Part shown: positions 55,109-63,087 of the stretch, piece by piece | Position numbering within the stretch: the first letter of the stretch is position 1 | Layout: every line of letters starts with the position of its first letter | DNA from: an uncultured Muribaculaceae bacterium | Lineage (GTDB): Bacteria; Bacteroidota; Bacteroidia; Bacteroidales; Muribaculaceae | NCBI GenBank assembly: GCA_910588035.1 | Contig: CAJUPY010000015.1 | Location: 1-64,000 of the forward strand | Length of the DNA: 64,000 nucleotides | Direction: 5' to 3' | Translations under genes and position numbers: made by a program | The notes under the pieces: model-generated | The model's database searches: none | Told to the model about the DNA's origin: nothing | Seen by the model: only the letters and a program-made list of their open reading frames with translations

Positions 55109-55981
55109 ATGAACGTATGCACAATGCTGTTGTTTGTCATTATGGCAGCGTTATTGATTCGGTTTGTGACCAAGTGCCGGATCAGGTACCTGCATAAAAA
55201 TCCGGTTGACAAACCTTTATCACAAATGGTGATGATGCTATTCTGCATAGTCCCTTCTTTAACAACTTTTGGATTATATTATTTCCTTTGTAGATATAAT
55301 TTATGCACGGCCATATATGCAGTCATTTCGGTGTTTCTGACATTAATCCTGGCCTTTATGATATTGAAAAAGACACCAGGATGCAATGAGTGGTTAAAAA
55401 CGACGAGGCTGAATCATATTTTTTTGATTCTTGCAATGTGCTCCATGCTTAACGCCGGAGTGATTTTCTTCTGCCGATGGTTTTTCCCTGACGTCACCTT
55501 AATACGTACAGAACAAGGCAAATATGATGTCACGACGCGGCAAACAATAACGTTTTATGAAAACTTTATGCCAACAGGCTCCTATGTAGAAAACCAGACG
55601 GGAGATACCTTGTATCGAGTCGTTGTAAGCTATGCCTTTTTAGGAGAGGAAATCCGTAATCATTACAACATAACAGATACAATCCCCCCACAGACCACAG
55701 CCCGAATACCGTGCCCTCCAAATTATGTCCTCAGAAAAATCTTTCCGATAATGCAGTCTTCCATCGGCCGGATGGGCCGGACAAGAACCCGCAGGAGCTA
55801 TATCGTAACCAAATCTGAAATGGACGCATTTACATCAGGTGACTTCAGTGACTTGGGTATCAAAGACAACATCCGTGTCAATTCCTTCAATATCACCACC
55901 AATCCCATAATCTGGGAGGACCCCGAAAGGCTAAAAATTCTGGAGCACACCATCGACCGGTTTACTCAGCACAAACAATGA
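55109..55981 (+). CDS. Four-TM membrane protein with a C-terminal soluble domain, unknown
   Basis: A 290-residue protein. Hydrophobic helices are at about 1-20, 40-60, 68-86 and 100-120. The remaining 165 residues are soluble, with YVENQTGDTLYRVVVSYAFLG-type beta strands and a basic patch GRMGRTRTRRSY. I do not recognise a family. Its stop overlaps the start of the HNH gene by 4 bases (ATGA), so the two are translationally coupled. Membrane-plus-nuclease pairs are common in anti-phage systems, but no direct evidence of defence exists here. The base composition is more AT-rich than the core genes. Confidence 0.7.
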   Translation: MNVCTMLLFVIMAALLIRFVTKCRIRYLHKNPVDKPLSQMVMMLFCIVPSLTTFGLYYFLCRYNLCTAIYAVISVFLTLILAFMILKKTPGCNEWLKTTRLNHIFLILAMCSMLNAGVIFFCRWFFPDVTLIRTEQGKYDVTTRQTITFYENFMPTGSYVENQTGDTLYRVVVSYAFLGEEIRNHYNITDTIPPQTTARIPCPPNYVLRKIFPIMQSSIGRMGRTRTRRSYIVTKSEMDAFTSGDFSDLGIKDNIRVNSFNITTNPIIWEDPERLKILEHTIDRFTQHKQ

Positions 55982-57879
55982 ATTCCAACCAACTTTCGAT
56001 TATGAAAGAATTTGCAGATAATGAACTGGTTTTTTATCTTACATCAGATACTTGCAGTAAGTTTTTCCCCTTCAGGTTCAAAAGTCTTGAATCGCACATG
56101 AAACTCATCAACTTTTGGGGAGGACGGCAGCCTGTTGTATGGGGTAAAACAGATGAATACCATAGGTTGGGACAAGATAAATTTTTTCGTATCACGCAAA
56201 AGTTTATAGATGATTTAAGTACGGTTGTTGCAGAAATCAAGCGCGATCCGGATGAGCGTGAGGCCAAAAGCATGTGCGAGAATCTCATTGAAGCAGTCAG
56301 CAATATCGCCATAGGTGATTACATCGTTTTCACACGGTTTATTTCGCCTGAGTTCGAAATGCCACTTGAACGTAAAATGCTACTCTCACTCCGTGTTTCA
56401 ATGCTCAATAAAAGTAAGTCTATCGAGTTTGCCGACAAAGAATACCAGAAGAACCTGTCTCCAATTTTTGACTCATTTGAACTTAGTCTGTTCGGCGGTT
56501 CCCTGCAAACTGTGGGTAAGCAACAGAATCGTGTCTGCCGATTTTGTTCAGGCAAGGAGGTCGATGGAATCAAATTCAGCAGTGAAGCTCACGCCATTCC
56601 CAAATCTGTAGGCAATAACCTGCTGTTCTGCAATGAGGAATGCAACGATTGCAACGGAATTTTCGGTCGTGGAATTGAAACCGATTTCTGCAATTACTTT
56701 GCAATAAACAGAGCTCTTCATCCGGTAAAGACCAGAAGTAAAAATATCTATATTGGCGAAAACTTCTGTATTGACAAAAACGGGAATTGCTTTGTCGAAG
56801 AAATCACACCTACAGAGAAAACCAGAGGATGTAAGAGGTTGAACTGCAAGGAAACAATCACTGACAGTTCTCTTTACCGGGCATTGGCCAAATTCGTCAT
56901 AAACCTTATTGATGAAAAATACCTGTATGAGTTCCGTGACACAATCGATTGGATTCGAGGAAAAGTGATCCCCAAATCACTCCCTCCGGTATTGGTCGCT
57001 GAATGTATGAATCCAATCGGACAACCAACCTTGACATTATTCATCCGCAAACCCGACAAGGGCCCGGAACTTCCGTTTTGCACTGCTGTAATGCAATGCA
57101 TTGACCGTGGATTCTTCTTCATCATGCCATTGGCTTTATCCGACCAGAAAATTCGGTGTTTCGATCACAGGAAACTCAAACAGCTGGCGTGCTTATTTGC
57201 GCCTTTGTTACCTGCGGCTGAACATTGGTATCATGAAGATTTAAGTTCCTCTCAACCCAAATTTGTATGGCGTGATGTAAAGACCGACAGTTTGACAATC
57301 GTTGAAAACCTAAATGCCAAAAAGGCGGATCTGCATAAACCCGGTATAAGCACCACTCGGCAACAACATGTCGAATTCATGCCATTTTCACAAAACAATC
57401 TGACCATTTCAAGCTGTAGAGTCATAAAATTCAAGGAATATTGCCGTTTCTCATCTCTCCCGCAAGAAGAGCATCTCAACAATAATCTTGAATTCAGCAA
57501 TATACTCTATCTTTCAAGTTCCGGAGACATCAGATTGGATATGACTCTGGACTGCTCATCTTTCAAGAGAAGGCGTATATTTTCCTATGAGCAGTCGTTG
57601 ACATTCCGTCTGCGGGATTTTTCTGCGTCCGTAAGTATTGACGACGGATCTTTCTGCGTCGACCAAGAAATGGTGCGTGACCTTCTTCAAAAAAACATCT
57701 CATTTGCAGCGATGACTCTAAAACACAAATACCACCAACCTCTTGAACTATATCCTGTAAATGAAACTACTATTAACTATACGCTACACAACCTTACTAT
57801 CAGGATAATGAATCCATCCGGCTCCTTTTATCAAGTAACAGGTAAAGATTGCTGGAACACAAAATTCCTACACATTTAA
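55978..57879 (+). CDS. HNH_5-type (PF14279-like) putative endonuclease, large
   Basis: A 633-residue protein. Residues 187-226 carry the HNH_5 pattern: C187-x2-C190, then SSEAHAIPK with H205 as the putative catalytic His, an N in VGNN, and C222-x2-C225-N226 (NEECNDCNGIFG). The module usually binds Zn through the two Cys pairs and cuts nucleic acid. The N-terminal 180 residues are mostly helical. The C-terminal 400 residues match nothing I know and may bind a target or a partner. It is coupled to the membrane protein upstream. Confidence 0.7.
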   Translation: MNSNQLSIMKEFADNELVFYLTSDTCSKFFPFRFKSLESHMKLINFWGGRQPVVWGKTDEYHRLGQDKFFRITQKFIDDLSTVVAEIKRDPDEREAKSMCENLIEAVSNIAIGDYIVFTRFISPEFEMPLERKMLLSLRVSMLNKSKSIEFADKEYQKNLSPIFDSFELSLFGGSLQTVGKQQNRVCRFCSGKEVDGIKFSSEAHAIPKSVGNNLLFCNEECNDCNGIFGRGIETDFCNYFAINRALHPVKTRSKNIYIGENFCIDKNGNCFVEEITPTEKTRGCKRLNCKETITDSSLYRALAKFVINLIDEKYLYEFRDTIDWIRGKVIPKSLPPVLVAECMNPIGQPTLTLFIRKPDKGPELPFCTAVMQCIDRGFFFIMPLALSDQKIRCFDHRKLKQLACLFAPLLPAAEHWYHEDLSSSQPKFVWRDVKTDSLTIVENLNAKKADLHKPGISTTRQQHVEFMPFSQNNLTISSCRVIKFKEYCRFSSLPQEEHLNNNLEFSNILYLSSSGDIRLDMTLDCSSFKRRRIFSYEQSLTFRLRDFSASVSIDDGSFCVDQEMVRDLLQKNISFAAMTLKHKYHQPLELYPVNETTINYTLHNLTIRIMNPSGSFYQVTGKDCWNTKFLHI

Positions 57880-57914
57880 GATGTATGACAAACCCGTATG
57901 ACACAAATTGTTTT

Positions 57915-57982
57915 GATATTGTAATTCCTGCGATATGAATTTTAGAAGCACACAGATATTGTAAAACTATGACAGATATTGT
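57915..57982 (+). promoter_or_regulatory. Phased GATATTGT repeats, candidate operator
   Basis: GATATTGT occurs at 57915, 57955 and 57975, that is 40 and 20 bases apart; the last two extend to an 11-base ACAGATATTGT (57952-57962, 57972-57982). A degenerate copy lies near 57932. They stand upstream of the -7 box at 58015. Confidence 0.4.
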
Positions 57983-58014
57983 GTAAGGGTTCCTATTTTT
58001 CAAATGATTATTAG

Positions 58015-58022
58015 TATCTTTG
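58015..58022 (+). promoter_or_regulatory. -7 box (TATCTTTG) of the propeller/STAND unit
   Basis: A consensus -7 box 52 bases before ATG 58075. No TTG at 19-21 bases upstream, which fits an activator- or repressor-controlled promoter. Confidence 0.5.
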
Positions 58023-58074
58023 CGAGAAACACATTGATCAAAACTACTATCAGTAACTTCTAAAGAAAACGCTA

Positions 58075-59202
58075 ATGCCACTAAAACTACCCAATGTCTC
58101 TGCAATAGCCCGCGACAACGACACTCTTTATTTAGGCCGAACTGATGGGCTCATAGCTCTCATCAACCCCGAAGGCCCGGCCATGCCGGTCGGATTCATG
58201 GGAGTCCCTGTCAAACAGATTGTCGCCCATGGAAACAATCTTTTAGCTTTCGGTGATAACCCGGATAGCGACAGTCAGTTGCTCGCATGGGGTAATACCG
58301 TGCCAAACTCCGAGATCAACAGTCAGGAGACCGATGTCGGCCGCTTGTTGTCTCCTGAGTTCTATATTGACGGGGAACCATCGATATGCGAGATAACCCC
58401 AGACGTTATCGACCGGGTCATGTCGGTGGAGATTCTCGACTCCGATCCATTTGATTATGATCATGCTTATGTCGGCGACAGACAGTTGCTTGTCATTGCT
58501 CTAATGGGTACAATCTATACCATTGATCTTTCGGTCAAGCCGAAAGATCCTGAGACATTTTCCTTCAATGGAGAAGCGTTGCGAAAAGTAAACAGCTTGA
58601 TGAAAAGTGAACGATCGTCTTCAGGAAACCCCAAAGTCGCATCAGTGGACATAATGGATGATGACTTTGATGAACAGAATGCCAAAGCTTTTGAAATCTA
58701 TGATAGCCTCATCGACACGGCACTCCCGATCAGGGCTCACCACCCGCAAAGTCAAATTTACTTCATGAAGATTGCAGTGAGTTCAGGCGGCACCCCTGTC
58801 GTCATAAGCACGTCTGGAGACCATCACATCACCGTCCACAATTTCTACACACATGAATGTCTGTTAGACACCGGATGGATCGATCCTCTCTGCTATTGTG
58901 GCACCGTGGTCGGCAACAAAGTTATCTTAGTAGGACGCGATGCTGATGTTGTCGTCATAGACATAGATTCCATGAAATGGGAGACAAGAAACCTTGGAGT
59001 CGATCTCACGGTCGTGGAGGCCAGGAGTTGCGACTCAAAGATAGCGTTAAAAACCACCGACAACTCCATTCTGCTTGTCGACCCCGACACGCTGAAAATA
59101 ATCGATGTCATACTCTGCGACGGCAAAATCGCCGGCTTTGACATCACCTCACGCGGTCTGTTCATTCTCAATTGCGACAATATCTTCTCAGCTTACATAT
59201 AA
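58075..59202 (+). CDS. Beta-propeller (WD40/PQQ-like) protein, partner of the STAND gene
   Basis: A 375-residue cytoplasmic protein made of repeating four-stranded units, e.g. DTLYLGRTDGLIALINPEG, QLLVIALMGTIYTIDLS, NKVILVGRDADVVVIDID and SKIALKTTDNSILLVDPD. This is typical of a seven- or eight-bladed propeller. An acidic loop (DIMDDDFDEQNAKAFE) interrupts the middle. No catalytic motif is visible. It lies 26 bases before the DUF4062-STAND gene, which has its own C-terminal propeller, so a role as its ligand-binding partner or inhibitor is plausible. Confidence 0.7.
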   Translation: MPLKLPNVSAIARDNDTLYLGRTDGLIALINPEGPAMPVGFMGVPVKQIVAHGNNLLAFGDNPDSDSQLLAWGNTVPNSEINSQETDVGRLLSPEFYIDGEPSICEITPDVIDRVMSVEILDSDPFDYDHAYVGDRQLLVIALMGTIYTIDLSVKPKDPETFSFNGEALRKVNSLMKSERSSSGNPKVASVDIMDDDFDEQNAKAFEIYDSLIDTALPIRAHHPQSQIYFMKIAVSSGGTPVVISTSGDHHITVHNFYTHECLLDTGWIDPLCYCGTVVGNKVILVGRDADVVVIDIDSMKWETRNLGVDLTVVEARSCDSKIALKTTDNSILLVDPDTLKIIDVILCDGKIAGFDITSRGLFILNCDNIFSAYI

Positions 59203-59228
59203 TCCCCGATAATATCCCGTAGATCAAG

Positions 59229-62200
59229 ATGCCACGTTCACTCAGAGTCATACGGCTTTTCATAAGCTCAACTTTTGCCGACATGCAGCGCGAACGCACG
59301 CTGTTGCAAATCCGTGTTTTTCCGATAATCAAAAAGCAGTGTGCCGACAATGGGTGGCGATTTGAGGCCATAGACCTGAGATGGGGCATTACCGCAGAAC
59401 AGACGGCCAACAACATTACACTCGACATTTGCCTTGCTGAGGTTGAACGATGCCGTGACATTTCACCAAGACCAAATTTGTTGATTCTGTGCGGACAGCG
59501 TTATGGTTGGATTCCGATGCCCGACACACTTCCATCATTGTTGTTTGACCGACTGGTCGCCACATATCCTGATTGCCGAGATGCATTTGAGAATTGCTAC
59601 CTGCTCGACTACAATTCGATCGAGCCCAAGCGCGTTCTGCGTCCGTCGTCACAAACTGATCCCTCCATGCTTGCTGAGTGTGAGAAATGCATTGTCGACT
59701 ATGCCTCACACAACACAGAATTCAAACGACAATTCTGGTGTTCGGCTACTGAGAGCGAAATAAAGACCGGACTATTTGATAATCCCGACACATACGACAG
59801 CACTATTCTTTACTGTAGACGGCTTAATGGAATTCCAGAGGCCGACACACCGCTTTTTATCCAGGAATCTGAGCGTCAGGAAACCTTGAAGTTGAGGTTG
59901 CGAAACCGTGTCGACAACAACCTGATTCTTGATGTCGACACCTCTTTTGCCTCATACGATAACGGTGAGATAGACAACTTTTTCGTCGATGAGATGACTC
60001 GTGTCATCGGCGACACCGCACGTAGGGAAATGGAACGTTTCGCGTCTCTCGACGTCTTCAATGAAGAGTGTATGTTGCAGTCTCTCGAGACGTCTCTCCG
60101 GGCGACCAACTGTGTGGCCGACGCGTGTTCGGCCGATATGGTCATCGATGCATTCGCCCACAATCGCGTCACGATAATCGAAGGCTCGCCTCTAAACGAT
60201 TCAGGAGCCATAGTCGCCCGTATCTTCAACACACTTAGCGATGCGGTTCTGCTGAACGTTGCCATCTCACGACGTTCGGTCACCGGTGTCGATCTGTTGC
60301 GTTCGCTGCTGTTCATTCTCAGTGGTGAGCGTGATGAAGCCTCTGATATTGTCGAACTGTCGCGTAAGTTGCGTTTAGCACTCTCTGCTCCTGAAACAAA
60401 AATCTCATACATCGCCTTTACAAATGTCGATAAACTTGCCGCTGACGATGAGTTCTTCTCATTTCTCTGGTTTCCGGCCCTCGTCGCCGCTCCCGGGCTT
60501 AAGTTGATTTTATGTGCCGAAGATGAGCCTGCCACCGGTCTGAATCATTGCCGGCTGTCGGCTGCACTCATCAGACTGCCCGGAATCAGTTCCGATTATA
60601 TTCATGATGCGATAATAAAGCGGTTGGCGGCCTGTGGCCGCCGTCTCACACCACAGCAAAGCGGGTACTTGCTCCGTGTATTGCAAAACGCCGCGTCTCC
60701 ACTTCCCCAGATGTTTGACATTATTGTATCAAGCATGGCAAGTCTACATTCATGGGACACTACTCCGGAATTGCCTGCCGACCCTGAGCAGGCTCTCTCA
60801 TTGTTTTGGACATCTCTTACTGACCCTCTTCACAACCACCCGCTATTCTCACGTCTCGCGCTCGCCCTGCTGCTTTATATGCCCTCGGGTATCACTGATG
60901 ATGAGCTCTTAGGCATACTTGCTCTCGATGAAGAACTCTTCGGACAACTGAACAACTCGTTCGGTCATGAAATAGTCAGCACCGACCAGTCTCCATCAAT
61001 TCCTTTCGCTCTTTGGCCGGGACTGTATCATCAGCTTTCGGCTGTGATGGTGTGTGGCCGTAGCTCAAACGGGGTCTACAACACACTTTATAACAATATC
61101 GTGAGCCAGTCTCTCGAACGTTTTCTCGGACCGTCGTTCAAGAAGCGCGTGCTGTCGCTGGCTCTTGATTATTTTTCCATGCCACGCCGGCTGCATACAT
61201 CTCGTTCTGTCGAGCTGCGCCCATGGCTTCTGAAAAATCTCGGTTTGCATGACAGACTATTTGAACTGCTCACCAATGACACATTCTGCAACGACAAGAT
61301 CGCCGCGTCGATGGTCGAACTGCTGCTGACCGATTTTCTACAGGCTGCCGAGTCGACACCTCAACCCCAGAAACGCAACTGTTTGCTTGACCGTCACTCT
61401 TTTGTGAAATCAGAGTGTACGACACTTCAGCTCTACTGCCCAATGGCATCATTGACATTTGCCCGGCAATATGAGCGATATCGTTCAGAAGGAAACACTA
61501 CAGTTGGCAGCTGCAAGATCTCTCACACGCGATTGGTGCGTCAGAACGGATGGCGTTTGAGCACATGCTCGAGTACCAGACTTCTTGTTGTCGACAACGA
61601 GGACACGGTGGCCTATTGCACAATCTATGACATTGACACGATGAAGACTGTTGCCAGCATTGACATTCCTCTGCCAATAATTGACAATTATCCCAACACG
61701 CCTGAATTTCGTGTAGAGGTAAAACATGTCGCACTCTCCGACAACGGGAATCTTGCCGCAATTCTCGGAGGCAGCGGACTCGTTGTGTGTTGGAATACTG
61801 ACGATGGCACTGTTGAGAGCCGTTTCGTTCTCGGAACAGACAACATGGCTTGTCACCCCGTCAGTCCCGTTTTTCTGGGTAACACACTTTGCTTCTATGC
61901 GGCTAACCGATGGAACCGTGGAGGCCGGGTATTCATTGGCGACATTACAGTCGACGACACAGAATCCATCACATCAAACGAGAAACTATATCCCGGAAAT
62001 GACAACACTACATTATATGCCGTGGGACAATATGGCGACCACCTCGTCATTGACATCTCGACAGGTACACCGGTCGTGACTTTTCGCGAAATCGATGTCA
62101 GATCGAAAGGAGAGTTACGCGGAGACTGGCACTTCCTCGCTTATGACCGTCAGTCAGGTAATCTTTACGTCAGGCGCAATGACTATCCCGCTCCAATTGG

Positions 62201-62540
62201 AATTTTCAACCTACCTGCTGCGACTGTTTCGCCATGTCTTATCGCGCAAGATCTCGACGATTATACATCCTCGGCATGGGTATCTCCCCGCTGCAATCTC
62301 CTTGTGATCTGCGATCAGCAGAACTATATGCGTTTATATAATCTTGAAGACGGCAAACTGATAACCCGACTCTACACACACGACACTGAGCAACTTACGC
62401 TTGTTTCATCCATACCTGACGAGACATTCATTGCCCAAGGTCACAGTCTAATCCTCTGGAGGTTTGTCCAAAGTCCTCTAAATGACACGCAACCACATTT
62501 CTCAAGTACCACCGACAGTGACTTCTTCTCCAAACTATAA
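59229..62540 (+). CDS. DUF4062-STAND-like-propeller protein with degenerate P-loop
   Basis: An 1103-residue protein. Residues 7-100 are DUF4062 (RLFISSTFADMQRERTLL, then EAIDLRWGIT and ILCGQRYGW), the N-terminal module also seen in eukaryotic TEP1- and NPHP3-like STAND proteins. Residues 285-740 have a STAND/NACHT-like layout: a P-loop position reading IIEGSPLNDSGAIVA (317-330) without the GxxGxGK[ST] lysine, a Walker B-like YIAFTNVD (394-401), and helical repeats. Residues about 745-1095 form a C-terminal WD40-type propeller. Bacterial STANDs of this shape are often anti-phage sensors (Avs-like), with the N-terminal module as effector. Without the Lys, ATP use is doubtful. Confidence 0.78.
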   Translation: MPRSLRVIRLFISSTFADMQRERTLLQIRVFPIIKKQCADNGWRFEAIDLRWGITAEQTANNITLDICLAEVERCRDISPRPNLLILCGQRYGWIPMPDTLPSLLFDRLVATYPDCRDAFENCYLLDYNSIEPKRVLRPSSQTDPSMLAECEKCIVDYASHNTEFKRQFWCSATESEIKTGLFDNPDTYDSTILYCRRLNGIPEADTPLFIQESERQETLKLRLRNRVDNNLILDVDTSFASYDNGEIDNFFVDEMTRVIGDTARREMERFASLDVFNEECMLQSLETSLRATNCVADACSADMVIDAFAHNRVTIIEGSPLNDSGAIVARIFNTLSDAVLLNVAISRRSVTGVDLLRSLLFILSGERDEASDIVELSRKLRLALSAPETKISYIAFTNVDKLAADDEFFSFLWFPALVAAPGLKLILCAEDEPATGLNHCRLSAALIRLPGISSDYIHDAIIKRLAACGRRLTPQQSGYLLRVLQNAASPLPQMFDIIVSSMASLHSWDTTPELPADPEQALSLFWTSLTDPLHNHPLFSRLALALLLYMPSGITDDELLGILALDEELFGQLNNSFGHEIVSTDQSPSIPFALWPGLYHQLSAVMVCGRSSNGVYNTLYNNIVSQSLERFLGPSFKKRVLSLALDYFSMPRRLHTSRSVELRPWLLKNLGLHDRLFELLTNDTFCNDKIAASMVELLLTDFLQAAESTPQPQKRNCLLDRHSFVKSECTTLQLYCPMASLTFARQYERYRSEGNTTVGSCKISHTRLVRQNGWRLSTCSSTRLLVVDNEDTVAYCTIYDIDTMKTVASIDIPLPIIDNYPNTPEFRVEVKHVALSDNGNLAAILGGSGLVVCWNTDDGTVESRFVLGTDNMACHPVSPVFLGNTLCFYAANRWNRGGRVFIGDITVDDTESITSNEKLYPGNDNTTLYAVGQYGDHLVIDISTGTPVVTFREIDVRSKGELRGDWHFLAYDRQSGNLYVRRNDYPAPIGIFNLPAATVSPCLIAQDLDDYTSSAWVSPRCNLLVICDQQNYMRLYNLEDGKLITRLYTHDTEQLTLVSSIPDETFIAQGHSLILWRFVQSPLNDTQPHFSSTTDSDFFSKL

Positions 62541-62605
62541 ATAAACTGAAATATGTTGTAGTAAGGAAGTTTATTAGCGGTCAGACAATAACTGAAAATA
62601 TTTAA

Positions 62606-62646
62606 AAATTGAGCATAGTCGACAGATTATGCTCAATTTGGTTTAT
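62606..62646 (+). terminator. Terminator after the STAND gene
   Basis: A 12-bp perfect stem (62606-62617 with 62628-62639) with a 10-base loop and a T-rich tail. Confidence 0.85.
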
Positions 62647-62715
62647 TTGTATTCTTTGAGTCCTATTACTTGATTTCGGGGTGTGGTGTTTGGTGGAAAG
62701 TCCTTATTACGGGAA

Positions 62716-62758
62716 GATGAAAATGACGATCTCTTTTTAAGAGATCGTCATTTTCATC
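62716..62758. repeat. Perfect 20-bp inverted repeat (left end of candidate inverton)
   Basis: 20-base arms 62716-62735 and 62739-62758 with a 3-base loop TTT. The core ATCTCTTTTTAAGAGAT (62729-62745) is the reverse complement of the core in the right repeat. It could also form a hairpin, but no T-run follows in either direction. Confidence 0.85.
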
Positions 62759-62759
62759 G

Positions 62760-62790
62760 CAAAGGTAATCATTATCAATCAATTATGCAA
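62760..62790 (-). promoter_or_regulatory. Consensus promoter pointing away from the 63088 gene
   Basis: On the minus strand, TTG (62790-62788), 20 bases, TACCTTTG (62767-62760). A full consensus match; no minus-strand gene is present to its left. Inverting the segment between the repeats would place it at about 62851-62881 on the plus strand, facing the gene at 63088. Confidence 0.7.
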
Positions 62791-62890
62791 CTTTTGCAAC
62801 ATCTTCAAAAACGTGCATATTCTGCATAATCTGCAAATTGTTTACTTATTCGATTTAGCTAAAGACTGATAGACAGCAGGTTATAATGTT

Positions 62891-62917
62891 TGCATATCTC
62901 TTAAAAAGAGATATGCA
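62891..62917. repeat. Perfect 12-bp inverted repeat (right end of candidate inverton)
   Basis: 12-base arms 62891-62902 and 62906-62917 with loop AAA. The core ATCTCTTAAAAAGAGAT (62896-62912) is the exact reverse complement of the left core. Confidence 0.85.
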
Positions 62918-63087
62918 TTTTATTGACAGTCAATTGTTTTCGCTTTGCGTGAAATTAGACTAAATATTTTAGACAACATCCTCATTTCCAAAAAATATTA
63001 AAAGAAGTGGGGGAAGAGAAAAATATTTTCTTGGTTATTGTCCGTGCAGTATGACCTAATATGTAAATAGCTATACTATTGTTGTTT

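Larger units (their letters stand above)
62541..63087. other. 547-bp intergenic region holding a candidate promoter inverton
   Basis: Contents in order: the terminator (62606-62646), inverted repeat 62716-62758, a consensus minus-strand promoter (62760-62790), about 105 bp with several GCAA/TTGC words, inverted repeat 62891-62917, then 170 AT-rich bases without a promoter match before ATG 63088. Confidence 0.5.

Noticed and set aside
62435..62540. CRISPR array or phage att site at the end of the accessory region
   Set aside because: I saw no regularly spaced repeats or duplicated core flanking the region within the window.
62716..62758. Ordinary terminator for the STAND gene
   Set aside because: A proper terminator already exists at 62606-62646. 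This repeat lacks a T-run and its core recurs in inverted form 150 bp away.
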